From Epiperipatus broadwayi (taxonomy: Eukaryota; Onychophora; Udeonychophora; Euonychophora; Peripatidae): a DNA stretch of 64,000 nucleotides. The translations under genes were made by a program, and so were the position numbers. The notes under the pieces were generated by a model, which worked only from the letters and a program-made list of their open reading frames with translations, was not told the origin of the DNA and searched no databases. Location of the stretch: positions 9,131,194-9,195,193 of the forward strand of contig JAQFVV010012420.1 in NCBI GenBank assembly GCA_028023455.1, read 5' to 3'. This document shows, piece by piece, positions 1-11,830 of the stretch. Each line of letters begins with the position of its first letter. The stretch's first letter is position 1.

Positions 1-299
1 AGAGAGGATTCTTGGATCTTTATGCACATTTTTGCTGCTGAGGGTAGTACACTTGCATGCAGCACAACTCTGTTGATTGATATAACTCTGTGTGAAAGGT
101 ATGATTTTATTATCACATACTGCTTGACTTTTATTAAAATCCTATAAACAGTGAGTTTTGTATATAAAGTCAGCTTCAAAATAACTTCATTAAAATCACA
201 CCTGGTTAATGCATGTTTTTCCAATCCCCATTTCTACAAAATCTGTTTAGGGGCTACTTTGTGCTTCTCTACTATTTGCCATTGTGACTTTAGTTGGTC

Positions 300-2170
300 T
301 TAAGGACAAGATTTTAATATGAGGATTTATGAGCATTATTTGATCATATCATCTCTGATACCTGACTTTGTGAATTCAATAGAGCTTCTACAATTGTAAT
401 CTCTGATGTTATTCTAAATCTTAGGACAATTCTGGCACAAATATTGAAGTACCTTCTCCCAATCACATATTCAATTTGCCATGGCCTATATTGCATTATT
501 CTTATGTATTTTGTTCCTGTTTCATCATAGAAGCCCATTGTGAGAAACTAATTATCGAGGTTCATCCTTGTTTAACATTTTTCCTCAGGCTTTTAGACTG
601 TCTTAACTTGGTTTGTATTCTGGTCAGGGAATGAAGGACCATATTCCTATTGAGTATTACCTTGATAAAAGTTTGATCCACTTCTAGATTATCTAATTCG
701 GGTTCTGGTATGACTATTGATGTTACCCATTGATCTTCCCTGCTTTCTTTTTCATGGTGGCAGTTTATCTCTTCTGTCTTGTTACCATAGTGATGGCTTG
801 ATTTTTTGATTTCTATATTGAATGGCATTCATATGGGGGATTATTGCCTCCTCTATACGCTGATTTAGTTGGAAGTTTAAATCCCCTTTCCTTTTCAGTA
901 TGTGCAGATTTGTTAGTGTCAAATGCATTTAATAGTTCAGTCACCTGTTCAATTGTATGCCTGTCTATGCCATTAACATCCGTACTATATGGCTTGGGAA
1001 GCTGTGTTGTAATATTCTTATTAATTTTAACTCAAAGAGGATCTGCAGTGAGTGCTTTCAATTTCACCACTTGCTTTTTAAAAACTGGGTGTAGGGCTCA
1101 TCAGGAGGACACTTCCCTAAGGATACTTTATGTTTAATCATTTCTTGGTAATCCTCAGTTCAGTAGCACTCATGAGTGCTTACTTAAACTCAATAAAATT
1201 ACGAGGGCAGATGAATAAGGAATCCTCCATGCTTGGGATGCACCTTGAAGATGGCTGCAAACTATTGCTAAATTTGCCTCTTTAGTTATTGCATTAAATG
1301 CTAAAATATCTTTCCAGACTGACAAATTCAATGGGTGCCTCACCAACATTTCCTGGAAAAGTCCTTATTTTAAGGAGCTGCTTTACAATTCCAGGCATTT
1401 GGTTTATATATTGATTTTCTATTTTTGCCTCTTATTATTTTTTTCTCTATTCAAGTTCTTCCCTTGTTAATGTAGACATGGCTTTTTTTTTTCCAGTTTG
1501 ACCATCCTTAAACTTTTTTACTCATTCTCTGATTCTATCATCTCAGACTTTCCAGAATTTAATTTGATTAGCCAGGTTCCCTATTTGCTCTTGAACAGAT
1601 TCCATGCTTCTTTGATTTTTTATTATTCACACATTTTATTGCTTCCTGCACTTTGGCTTATTTGATTATTCATTATTTTTTGTATTTGTTTTATTTTTGT
1701 ATCTTGTTCTTCTTTGTTTTGTCTCACTTTATTCAGAACTTCTCTAATTTGTTTGATTTGACCTGCTATTTCATTAATCATATTTTTACTGTTTTCATCT
1801 ATTTTCTGTAGCAGCATTTAAAATTCTCCTTTTTTATTATCCTCATGTCTTTGTTATTCTCTCTTTATTATCCTCTTCTCTTTGTTGGTCTCTTTTTATT
1901 ATCTGCTTCTCTTTGTTCATCTGTCTTTTTATTATCCTCTTTGTTTCTTATCTTCTCTTCATTGGTCTCTCTTTTTTTTAATTGATTCTCTTTGCTTATT
2001 ATTTTTCTTCGTTCGTTTCTTTCTATTGTCCTCTTTTCTTTGTTTTTTTTTTTTTTTGCTTAAACTTTTCTAACAATTGGGATAACACAGGAGGATTCTC
2101 TGCTCTCTGGGTTCCTTCCATTGATTGCTGATCTTCTTTCTCTCTCCACCTTTTTTAATTTTCCTCTTAT
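300..2170 (-). mobile_element. Ty3/gypsy-type Gag and protease relic
   Basis: Read on the minus strand, 2170 to about 1620 encodes a Lys/Glu/Arg-rich, heptad-like coiled coil in broken frames (the open part is 1817-1623). A capsid-like block follows: the six residues GASQAW at 1244-1227 come after an Ala/Leu-rich helix with FNAITKEANLA, which resembles the W-A-L-G-A-W pattern of retrotransposon Gag. An open piece at 828-562 is rich in E, N and K. A protease-like piece at 538-344 ends in ALLNSQSQVSEM, which resembles the ALLDSGSQVS active-site loop of retropepsins with the catalytic Asp and Gly lost. Many stops and frame changes make this a dead copy. No LTR was recognised; the element may continue left of the window. 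The family assignment is by motif only, and the relation to the 50-62 kb element is untested. Confidence 0.6.
1882..2073. repeat. T-rich low-complexity tract (antisense of coiled-coil Gag)
   Basis: The plus strand is a pyrimidine-rich run built from repeats of the type TTATTATCCTCTTTGTT. On the minus strand these become degenerate repeats encoding Glu-Asp-Asn-Lys-Lys-like units, so the simple-sequence look comes from an internally repetitive coiled-coil coding region that grew by tandem duplication. The plus-strand open frame is not a gene. Confidence 0.5.
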
Positions 2171-2826
2171 CAGTACATATGCGTATATAAATCACTTATA
2201 GTCTTTTATTTTCTGCGTTAAATTACTTTTTCACAGAGAAATACAAATATGAACTCTTAAAACTATCATAAAATAAGCTTAACATCACCTCCTCTTCATG
2301 CAACCATATTTCACTTTACCTAACACTACTATATTATTATTGCCACTAATATGCTTTTCTTCAAGCCTTATTGTCTCAATTCCTGGCTTTAATTCATTAA
2401 TTTATCTCCTGTTTTATTCTTCAATTCTATCCTGTTCAGGGTATGTGATAAATTTCTCTTCTATTTTTTATTATAAGTACATATGCATGTACAACAACAA
2501 GTTCATGTTAAGAACCAATTATGAAAACCTTTCTTAAAGATCTGATGAGAATTTGACAGCAAAAGGATGCATAGTGACATGCAATCCTAGTATAGATATA
2601 TAATCCAGCTACTGGATTTTTTTTTTAAGTACACAATGCAGCATGAAGACCCAAGAGCCTGTCTCAGTTTAGACATTAAGATACTACAACCCACCATAAT
2701 GCAAAAATCTTTGTAAAGTCCTGTTCCTTTGAGTTTTCTTGGAGACTTAGAGGCTGGGTATCATGACAGGAGTATGTTAACTATATCATGATAAAATAAA
2801 AAAATCTGTAAGTGGGTTGGAGCAAT

Positions 2827-2870
2827 GCCTGAGAAAGAACACTTCATGGCCTGAGAAAGAACACTTCATG
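2827..2870. repeat. Perfect 22-bp tandem duplication
   Basis: Two identical adjacent copies of a 22-bp unit, 2827-2848 and 2849-2870, starting GCCTGAGAAAG and ending CTTCATG. There are no differences between the copies, so the duplication is recent or the assembly duplicated a short segment. Confidence 0.85.
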
Positions 2871-5783
2871 GAGTTGCATGAAGAATATTGCATCCTTAAG
2901 CCAACAAAACTCATTCCAATCTCCAAAACCATGGTTTGGTTTCCTATTTATATATGAACTCCTTAAATAAACATTAATACTTACTATTTTATAATTTATC
3001 AAAGTATAACAATCATTCTCTATATTCTTGTCATATTTCACAGTAATACATTTTAAATTAATTGTGCATCAAAATACAGAATTTTGTTTTTCAGGTGCAT
3101 TTCTGATATTCAAATTATGTGGCCACTGACTACTAGAACCTGATTGTCATTGGGTCCACAGCTGAGATGCCAATTGTAACAGTATAGAAAATAGGGGTTA
3201 ATAAGAGAGAATTTAAGGTTATAATGTTCCACAATTGGATAGCCATTTGTAACAGTATACCACATTAGGGCTGAATTATGAGGAGATGGGAAACCATTAT
3301 CCCCAAATAAACAAAATATATAATTCAGTATAAAAGGAATGAGCATTAGTGATCAGGACAGAACTAAATATAAGTTTACCAGCATTACCCAAAAATAATA
3401 ATCATTTGTCATCATGAGTGATCAACAATGAAAATAAATCAAGTCAATCTTTTGACTGTACTTGAAAGTAGTCCACTATAGACCAGGCTAATTATTTAGC
3501 CACTTCCAAACCTAGGGCAGGAATACAAATAATAATTATCCGGATACATATACTTAGGTGCTACTCCATCAAAATAGAACAATGTCAAATAATGCTGAGA
3601 TATTAAAAACATCCTGACTGTCATTAATGCTCTGGCTATATAACACCATTAATGCATTGGCCAACTATAAACTAAATTTCTAAAGAAATAAAATGAAATG
3701 TAGTGCATGGACTTTAAATTTAAAGGATATATTTTTGCACCAACCAGGATTAGAGAAGTAATGAAATTATCAACTGGATGTCCATAACACAACATAACCC
3801 CTACTCTATATAATTTATGCACAAATCTATCTCAGGAAGCAAGAACTATAAATTATTACAGTGAACAAAAGATAAATAAATAAAGCAACTTATTATAAAT
3901 CACTTTAAGTAATTCCTAGGTTTATCCTATTATAAGTAAATAGTTTTATTGGGATCATTCAAAAAAATCCTTGAACATTAAGCTGTCATGAAATAAAATC
4001 ATACACACTGCAATTTATGAAACAGGAATTGGGTAGAAAAAAAGTTAAGACAAACATTTTAAAACAATTATTTAATAACTAATTGATTAATAATAACTAA
4101 AAGAAATTGATATAATAGTATGAAAATTTAAAGATTTCATCAAAAAAATATATTTCCATAAAAATTAAAATCAATCAGTTGGTTTCTATTCATAAATTAA
4201 CTTTTAATTCATTAAGTTCTTTAAAATAACTAAGAGTTGGAAAAGCATTTGCAAAATCAAAGATAATCTTTGATTTAGCTTAATTAATCTTTTGATAAGT
4301 TTTTAGGGGGGGGGGGGGGAATAGAAAATTGAATGGATTAAAAAAAAATATGTTTCACAAGATTTGAAAACATTAGCTTAATGAAAAAATGTCAAATTAT
4401 CAATTCTTTTGTTTTTATAAAAATACATTGTGCATACAAAAAATACCTTTAAATTGTGGGTTTATTTTTTTCTGTGAGCTCCTCAATTATAATTTCCAAT
4501 TGAGTTTTCTTCTTAAAGACTTCTACACATGAACATGATTAATTTGCCCTTTTCCTGGTGTGCAGTATTTCCAAATTAAAAAATAGCAAGTTTTATCCAT
4601 TTTTTTTCATTAAAATTTCCAGGTGACATTAACACCTAAAGAGACTCATATTCTTCATTGAAGATAAGGTTGCAGATTACTTTAGAGGGTAACTTCTATA
4701 TTTTTATTCCAGTGAAGGCAGGTTGCATGGAGGAAGATGATGTCTAGCTTTTAATTGAATTTAGCCCATTTTAAATCATTTTTATGACTAAACTTATAGT
4801 ATGCTAAAAGCTTGATTAAAACTTCTGCTATTCTATGCTAAATAGCGTGGTCAAGATTCCTGCTATACTATGCAATAGCTTGGTAAAAACTTTTTTCTTT
4901 ATCAGCTGGATTAAAACTTGACTGCTTTGTCTTTATCAGTTAAGTTAGGAATTTTCTTCTTGCTTACACTTTGGTCTTCTCACTTATTCACACCTCCATT
5001 ATTTTTTTCTAGGTCTATCTTGCCTATAAGCCAATCACAATCTGTCTTCAATGCGATTGTTTTTATAACGACCATTATTTAAATTTTTATAAATACAATT
5101 ATTTAGCTATTTCCCCTCCTTAAACTTTGACATTGAAAAACAAGTCAAGAACTTAAATTAACATCATAAAATTCTTGACATTACTTTCTAATTAAAGAAA
5201 TTTTCTTGCAAAAGAAAAACAAGATAATCAGTTAATTGTACTGATTTGATTTTTCGCATTGAAGAGATAAAAAGAAAAGAAGAAGAAAAAAACTAATTAA
5301 AAATAAAATTTACCAAAATCTTATTATTATTTTTTTTTTTAAAAAAATACTATTAAAAATAAAACGTTTATCTCTTCTTTAAGGTTAAAATTAATATCTA
5401 TTAAATAATTTACAAAAAAAAATAAAATTATTTTTCTCTTGGTACATTTTCAGTTTAAATTAAAACTACTAATTAATTATAATTACTGAAGAGAGAGAGA
5501 GAGAGTTTAAAAAAAAAACTTGTTTACATTCTTTTATAGTTTTCTCTCCCTTCTGCAACCATTTATAACTTATTAAAATCATATTATTTAACAAATTTAA
5601 TATTTGAGAATTTTCATGCTATAATATTGGGACTTAAAATATTTAATTAATTGAAGACCCATTGGGAAAATTAAATATTATTTTCCCTATTAATTAAATA
5701 ATCCTAAACTAAACCTGAGAACATACTGCCAACTTATCTAATTATTTTTAATGCAGCTATGTAGCCAACTGGTTATAATATAT
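2871..5783. other. AT-rich stretch without recognised genes
   Basis: No frame with family resemblance or plausible splice structure was seen. It contains a run of about 14 G at about 4305-4319, A/T homopolymer runs at about 5327-5347, and a short (GA)n tract at about 5489-5505. The open frames here are short and have AT-driven composition. Confidence 0.5.
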
Positions 5784-5809
5784 TGTAACGAGCACAGACG
5801 TTCGTTACA
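5784..5809. repeat. Short perfect hairpin TGTAACGA...TCGTTACA
   Basis: An 8-bp perfect inverted repeat with a 10-nt spacer, in flat AT-rich sequence. It contains CpG in both arms. It could be a transposon-end remnant or a factor-binding palindrome; nothing else supports either reading. Confidence 0.4.
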
Positions 5810-6167
5810 TTGTTTTTTTTATTTATTTATTAAACATGAAAGTAAATTAAAAAGTTCGCATTTAAAAATTTTCTTTAAGAATTAAAAATTGAAATTAAAT
5901 ATCATCTTAAACTCTTATATATTAAATCGCACAGATAATGAAAAATTATTAAAATAAAACTTTATTAAAGAAAAAGTATTTTAAAACTAAATTTTAAAAA
6001 GATTTGGAAATAAAATTATATCTTTAAATTTATCTTTAAATATATCTTTGATTTGGAAAACAGGTTAATTAATCAGAAATGGAAATGATAAAGTTAATTA
6101 GTCAAATGTAAACCAGCCTTGGGCATTTAAATGTAAAAACATCAGTCAGATAGGAAAACAATAGAAA

Positions 6168-6480
6168 CTTTTAGCAAATGAAATAAATCCATTGGGAAAT
6201 CGGACCTCAACGAAAAGGATCATCACATCGATGACGTAATGTTAAGTCAATCTTTCAAGGTAATATAAAAGGACAAGTTTGGAAATTATTAGTTAGTGAG
6301 ATGATGATTATTACGATGTGACAGATAGATGTTAGTGCGGAGGTGCGGGAGAAGAGATTGAAGGACGCACGTTCAATCCCTTCAGTTGTTATAAAATGGA
6401 AAAATGAAACATCGCTTTTCTTATATTCAGAGGACCACAGGATCATCGGGAAATTTAACGCTGGATTTCAAACGGCAAGC
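6168..6480 (+). promoter_or_regulatory. Possible promoter or LTR-like block
   Basis: This stretch has more G/C and CpG than its surroundings. It carries a CRE-like TGACGTAA at 6232-6239, a TATA-like TATAAAA at 6264-6270, and an AGTTAGTGAG start-like element about 25-30 bp further on. The spacing suits a core promoter on the plus strand. No downstream coding exon was recognised, so it could be a transposon promoter (an LTR) rather than that of a host gene. Confidence 0.25.
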
Positions 6481-6769
6481 AACTGTAAAAGATGAACATT
6501 TCTAAAACCGTAAGAACTTTCTAAGATATATACGAACAATATTAATTTGAAAACACTAAGAACTTTAAATTTTAAACTTTCCTAGTATTTAATTGTTACA
6601 AATAGAATCCTATCTGACCAAACTAAATTCTTTATTAATAGTGTTATTTGATGTATTTTTTTTCTTATTTATGTAAAATCATTTCCATTTATTTATTTTT
6701 TATTCTTTAAGTTTTTATCATGATTTTTTTTGTTTTTCGTTAAATTAATTATATAAATGTTAAACTTAA

Positions 6770-7060
6770 GTCGGGCGTGAATGGCTGTATAGATTTGTAA
6801 AGTTATATTAGGGGAGGGTAATCTTAGGTTATTTGTGTCGTTGTTAGATTGGGTCAATGGATTGGATATATTGATGTAGTTAGTAGATGTCGTCGGAGAT
6901 TCGCTACTGGCAGAATCGCTTCATACGCCGCACTCTCCCGTTTTGCCTATGGAAGGAATTATAAGACGCAGAGCGCAGTTCCTTTCTATGGAGTTTTTTT
7001 TTTATTGTTCTTCTCGTTAGATAGAAGTAATATTCCTGTCTAATGAGAGTCAATATCTTC
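6770..7060. other. CpG-containing block of unknown nature
   Basis: About 300 bp with clustered CpG (GTCGTCGGAGATTCGC and later ACGCCGCACTC) in a CpG-poor neighbourhood. The plus-strand frame 6849-7043 is open but resembles no family. CpG retention suggests either a recently arrived repeat or a conserved noncoding element. The function is unknown. Confidence 0.3.
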
Positions 7061-7937
7061 TCTTAATCTTTTTGGTGCTGCCGTATTCCGTATTACATTG
7101 AATACATCGATGTATCAGATGGATTGATGCCAGTTTGAGTGCGAATTTTAGCCTAAGGTTAAATAGGGACAGACTATTTTTATTTTCAAATGCAAATCTA
7201 TGTGGTCTATTCATGCTTGACCCTAAATAAAAATGCATTAAATTTAAGTTGTTTATAGACGCTTGCATGGATTGGTTATCGGTTAAGTATGTTTTGGGTT
7301 TTCATATTTGATCAAAATATATAGACATTCGATAAATAATGATACCTTACGGTGAGTATCTAAAATGTATTTATTCGGATGTCTTTTAAGTTATTGGTGA
7401 CAATGCAAGTATCTTATGGTGAATACTATTGGGTTACGTATAAATTTCCCTCCGCAATTGTCAGTAATCAATAATTTTGTATTTTGATCGTTTATGTTTA
7501 CTTTGAAATGTTTTTGACCGTGAAATCTATGTAACCGATCTATATTCAACATTATAAACAAGCTTTCATAAATTTATCTGTGCGAACTTAATTAAAATGT
7601 AAAATTAGAATATAATAGAAATTAAATGTAAATTAAAGTCAAAAATCAAAGTTAAAAATAATGTTAAATGTTAAAATGTACACTAAGACTAAAATAATTT
7701 TAAATCTTATATATATGTGCATAAATAAATGTTTGTATGCTAATTACTGGCAGTGGCTTATTTTATTTATTTTTTAATGTTGAAATCTAATTAGATAAGA
7801 TATTATATTATTTAATCTCTGTTATTCCACTGAGCTAGTGACATGGGCTAACGACCGGAATCAAATTTTAAAAAAAAAAAAAAATTTTTTTTTTTGACTT
7901 ACGTATCTGCCTACTTTATAAATTTTTCTAGGTTCAA
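7061..7937. other. AT-rich stretch, nothing recognised
   Basis: No supported coding or RNA features. It ends in an A-run joined to a T-run (about 7868-7894), which could form a hairpin or mark an old retroposon tail. A short minus-strand frame at 7050-7268 shows no family resemblance. Confidence 0.4.
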
Positions 7938-8150
7938 ATGCCTAGATGGCGCCCCGTAGTGCAGCTTACGTTAAGTCACCTTCTCCGGATCGTTACAATA
8001 TATAATGGGAACAATCAAGCTAATATTGAAGTTATTTGTATAAAAAGTAAGAAATATGGGCTTAAATTTAATGAAGAGAAATTAAAGATAATGATAGGGA
8101 ATAAATTGCTCAATGGGTAGAATGAAAATGGAAAATAAGAGGGGAGGGTG
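7938..8150 (+). mobile_element. LINE reverse-transcriptase fragment (RTE-like)
   Basis: The open frame 7938-8120 contains NNQANIEVICIKSKKYGLKF followed directly by NEEKLKIM. This matches the segment just after the catalytic YADD box of non-LTR retrotransposon reverse transcriptases, where an AxxxGLxINxxKTKxM pattern is typical. Only this short part remains; the YADD box itself is not seen. The LINE C-terminus at 63.5 kb is from the same broad group. It lies upstream of the DNMT2 exons, probably in an intron. Confidence 0.5.
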
Positions 8151-9235
8151 TGCATAAATTAATAACATATATTAATGAAAAGAAGAACAAAGAAATCAAT
8201 ACATCTACATCATGGTTATATATGGGTGAATTAGATGGTTTGAATATATTTATTTGTCAGATATATTTCTCTTTTAATTAAATAATGATTCTATTTTACT
8301 ATACTTTTTACTGCTCACAAATATATATATATAATTTTTTCATTCACTGTATTAGTGATCTTGAAATATATAACAAATACTTCAGATTTACCCATATCAT
8401 AATTTAAATGTTAACATGCAAATATATATATATATTATTGTGAAGAGAGATTAATTTATTATCTTAAACTAAATTCTTGTTCTCCTCTCACAAAAAGATG
8501 AGAATTCCTTTCCTCCAAAATCTTTCATTCATTTACAGATAAAATGTGCTTATTTCTTATTTTCTTTTATTTTAATTCTCATATACTTTGGACTTTTTAA
8601 AGTTTAAATAATGAAATTTCTTAATGGGTATATTGTTTTAATAAATTCTATGCACAAATATTCATATATATTTTGCATATATGTTGATTCTTGAAGCTAT
8701 TTCTTGGCACTTTTTCCAGTTAAATTCTTTTCTGGGATTAAAAAAAATCCATTCCCTTTTCCTAACGTTGTCTCCAGATCCTGTGCAGTTTATCCATCAA
8801 TATAATTACAGATTGGTTTTACTAATTTTTGTATTTCTTGGTCTTCTTTATAATAAGTAAATCACAGGTATCAAAGTAGATCACTTCTGGAAAAGATTCA
8901 TATATCCACTAGTCTAGTAATCAACAGGCTTCATCTTAGATTTTGGCAAATTAACTATTTCTTTCTCTTTAGATGTGGAAAAGTATTAGCCAAATGACAA
9001 TTATCATCATTAAAAAATTGAAAAATATATTAAAGAAGTACTTTTCTACAATGATAGCTTGCTTTCTTACTTCTATAAACCAAATGGGATGATTTTTCCT
9101 ATTGATGCAATTGGAGTTTACTGTTAGAATCAATCATCAAAAGTTTGATCTATTGTTTCTGAGCCAAATTTGGTAACTGCAGAAAATATAATTACAGCAT
9201 ATTCTGACTTAGCTGATTACAGAAGTGAATTTATG
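8151..9235. other. AT-rich stretch, nothing recognised
   Basis: Short (TA)n runs near 8321-8332 and 8423-8436 and T-rich tracts. No exon, RNA or transposon signature could be supported. Confidence 0.4.
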
Positions 9236-9990
9236 AGGGGGTATCCTAAAAATCCAGAATTTTGTAATAAAAAATTATGTATTTTTAGGTGTTAAAAATT
9301 GAATCTCCTTCAAAATACTGTCCATTTGATACTGTGAACCATTTAAACATGTTTCCACTTTCAAAGCCGTTCTGAAACTTGCAAAATGATGCCTTTTAAT
9401 CCCTATGTGGGTTTTTTCTTCACTATTTCCAAGTTAGCAAAACTTTCTTTCGAAGCTTTTTTACATTTGGGAGAATAAAAATAAATCACTCAAAGTAAGA
9501 TTGGATGAATATGGCAGATAGATAAGCTGAAAAATGCTGTTTTAGATTAAAAATTATTTCACAAGCAAGGCTTTGTATGATAGTGTGTTGTTGTGGTGAA
9601 GCTTGCCATTTTTCCACATTTTTATTTTACCACATCATGCAAAGGTTTCAGAACTTGTAGTTAAAACATCTAACCATTACAAGTAAATTCTGAGTGAACA
9701 ATGTTCTTTGCTTCAAAAAAAAATCAGCATTGTCTTGAAATTGGACTTCACTCTTGGCATTTGTTTTGGGACATGATAAATTTGAATTTTTCTATTAAAT
9801 CATTCATAAGCTTGTGTTTTCCCAGAGCAGCTTGTTTGAAATAGCTGTTTCAAGCATTCCAGAAATTTCCACTGCTGTTTTCTCTAACAGAAAACAGAAT
9901 TTCACATTGTTCCAACTTTTCAGCCATAACAAAGATCAACAAATAAGTGCAAGATGCACTTAACAAAAAAATTTACTATGTAATACCATG
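9236..9990 (-). mobile_element. Internally deleted mariner (SETMAR-like) transposase pseudogene
   Basis: On the minus strand the first part (about 9935-9820) reads, across frames, like the mariner N-terminus: FCFLLEKTAVEISGMLETA, the helix-turn-helix start. The middle is shortened. The C-terminal third follows: LHHNNTLSYKALLV (normally LHHDNAPxHxA, so the second catalytic Asp is Asn here), a YLPYSSNLTLSDLFLF block (normally PPYSPDLAPxDFFLF), and a tail ending GSQYQMDSILKE. The left end GGGGGTATCCTAAAAATCC is a mariner-type inverted repeat next to TA. A weaker match ending ATACC lies near 9990. Frameshifts and stops make it non-functional. At about 755 bp it is shorter than the usual ~1.3 kb. 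Confidence 0.75.
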
Positions 9991-11160
9991 ACATCATTTG
10001 ATGATGCTAGTTGTCAGAATGATGGAGAGGGCATCACAAGAGGCATCTAGCAGCATATGCATGCAATACAGAGCAATCACCCATCAGAGAAAATTACTCC
10101 CTTGAACTATGATTAAATTTTTTTGATGAGCTTTATATGTAACCAGTCATCTGTTGACCAAAAACCATTTTTCAAAGTTTAGAAGCTAATCCACTAATCT
10201 ACATAGGGTGGTTTTTCAAAACATTTCTGACTTTTCATCTTATTTACTAAAGTATTTAATTAGTTTGTTGATACCCAAGACAGTAATTTGTTTTCAAAAT
10301 TGTAGTTTTTCACACTTCTAATTTTTATATAAATTAAAAACCTATGATTTTAGAGAATTTGTTTTAATATTCAAGCTTTAATAATTCAGGCCATAAAAAT
10401 TATTTTCATTGTCCTTTAATCATCTTTAAATATATATATTTGACAATTATGTTATTTAATGGATAAAACATACAACTACAAAATGAGGTTGTATGTTCCT
10501 GTAAAGTTAACCACTCTACCTTTCATCATTAAAAGTTTAATTTTATTTACATAGCTGGAAATGTTTACATAAATATTATTATATATTAAAAGTGTTTTGT
10601 TTCCAGCTATGAATAATTCCAAAAGTTGCATGCACTACCCTCTTTATTTCTCTTAGTAAGTCAGAACATTCTAGCTAATAAAACTAATTAGCACCAAAAA
10701 CTATTTGTTGTGGCCTAAATAATGTATGTTTATTTATTTACATTTTATTTAAATGTTTTGTCTATCATGATACTATAATATTGACATTTTTATTCTTGGT
10801 TATTTTACTAATCTAAATCCCTGTCCAATTTTATACTATTCTAATTTTAATTTTTATATTGACAGTGTGGTCTGATTCACAATTGCTACAATATATATAT
10901 AATTATCTTTCTCTTTAAAATATACAATTAAAGTTAGAGTAGATCATTTATTTTTATTATGAATGTTTTCAATGCTTTCAGCATGTTTATGCCTAGTAAT
11001 GGTTAACATAATCATATTATTCATGTTAACTATTTATGCTGTTTATATTAATTATGTCATAAAAATGCTATTCCTTACAATAGGTTTTTTTTTTGTCTTA
11101 TAATTATGTGTGTGTGTTAATATATATCTTGATTGCTTTTTTTTTTTTTCTCGTTTACAG
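9991..11160 (+). other. Intron sequence upstream of the first visible DNMT2 exon
   Basis: AT-rich and without recognised coding segments. The last bases are a long T tract and TTTACAG, a strong 3' splice site at 11160. The intron's 5' end was not found; no catalytic-domain exon (PPC or ENV motif) was seen upstream, so this intron probably begins outside the window. Confidence 0.5.
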
Positions 11161-11268
11161 GAATTTATTTTAAGTCCATCACAATTTTGCATTCCCAACT
11201 CTCGGTTACGTTACTATTTAATTGCCAAACTAAAGAGTATTCCATTTTGTTTTGCCATCTTGGAAGAG
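11161..11268 (+). CDS. TRDMT1: DNMT2/TRDMT1 exon A (IPNSRLRY block)
   Basis: Internal exon of 36 codons, phase 0 at both ends. It begins EFILSPSQFC and continues IPNSRLRYYLIAKLK, the conserved block of DNMT2 tRNA-Asp C38 methyltransferases that corresponds to methyltransferase motif VIII (IPNSR-R-Y-LIAK). DNMT2 methylates C5 of cytosine 38 in the anticodon loop using S-adenosylmethionine. The acceptor is excellent (poly-T, TTTACAG). The donor GAG|GTTATT is weak, lacking a consensus AAGT after GT. The residue before IPNSR is Cys where the human protein has Gly. Residue identities are seen in the sequence; the function is from the family. The frame runs on unchanged into the exon at 15936. Confidence 0.9.
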
Positions 11269-11639
11269 GTTATTATTTATTTAATTATTTAATTTTTTAG
11301 ATAGTTATTTGTATTTATCATAATTATTTTACAATATAATTAGATCCTGTGATAATCTATTTATGAATATAATATTGATTTAAATTTCTGAAAGAACTAT
11401 TTTCTTTTTATTACAAGAAACAAATTGCAAAAGATTCTACTCATAAATGTTTTGTATCTGTTTACGAAATGAAATTCATCAAGATTATTTGTAAAGTTGT
11501 AAATAGGGCTTTGCAATCTCACTTATTTTGTGCCCCTAAAAAATTAGTTGCATTTGAATTTTTGTTTTTTTTATACTATAATTATTATTGACCATTATCA
11601 TTTATTATGCAATTAGTATTCAACTTATTAAAAAAAATC

Positions 11640-11830
11640 ATATTACAAAGAAAAGTCAGAACAATGTGTTAACATTAAATTTTAAATTAGGAAAAACTGC
11701 TACTGAAACAGATAAAATGATTCGAAGTGTGTATAGAATGAAGCTATGGGTTGCAAACATGTTTTTAAATGATTTTCAAGATTTTGTGATAGTAGGGAGA
11801 GTATTTAAGACAATCCACAAAAATACAAAC
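11640..11830 (+). mobile_element. Mariner transposase N-terminal fragment
   Basis: Within the open frame 11588-11833, the residues LNFKLGKTATETDKMIRSVY match the start of arthropod mariner/SETMAR-type transposases (FCFKLGKTATET-EMI), the first helix-turn-helix of the DNA-binding domain. The following MKLWVANMFLNDFQDF is a diverged form of the ALSRTQVFEWHKRF helix. The catalytic domain is absent. It is in intron A-B of DNMT2, in the same orientation as the gene, and is distinct from the copy at 9.2 kb, which is on the other strand. Confidence 0.6.

Noticed and set aside
1882-2073. Highly hydrophobic plus-strand frame
   Set aside because: Translation of a T-rich tract antisense to a coiled-coil Gag relic.
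4305-4319. Long G run as a regulatory G-tract
   Set aside because: A single homopolymer with no second or third G-run close by for a quadruplex; its length may be a sequencing artefact.
6849-7043. 64-codon open frame as a gene
   Set aside because: No family resemblance, no splice partners, and short; kept only as a CpG-rich block of unknown nature.
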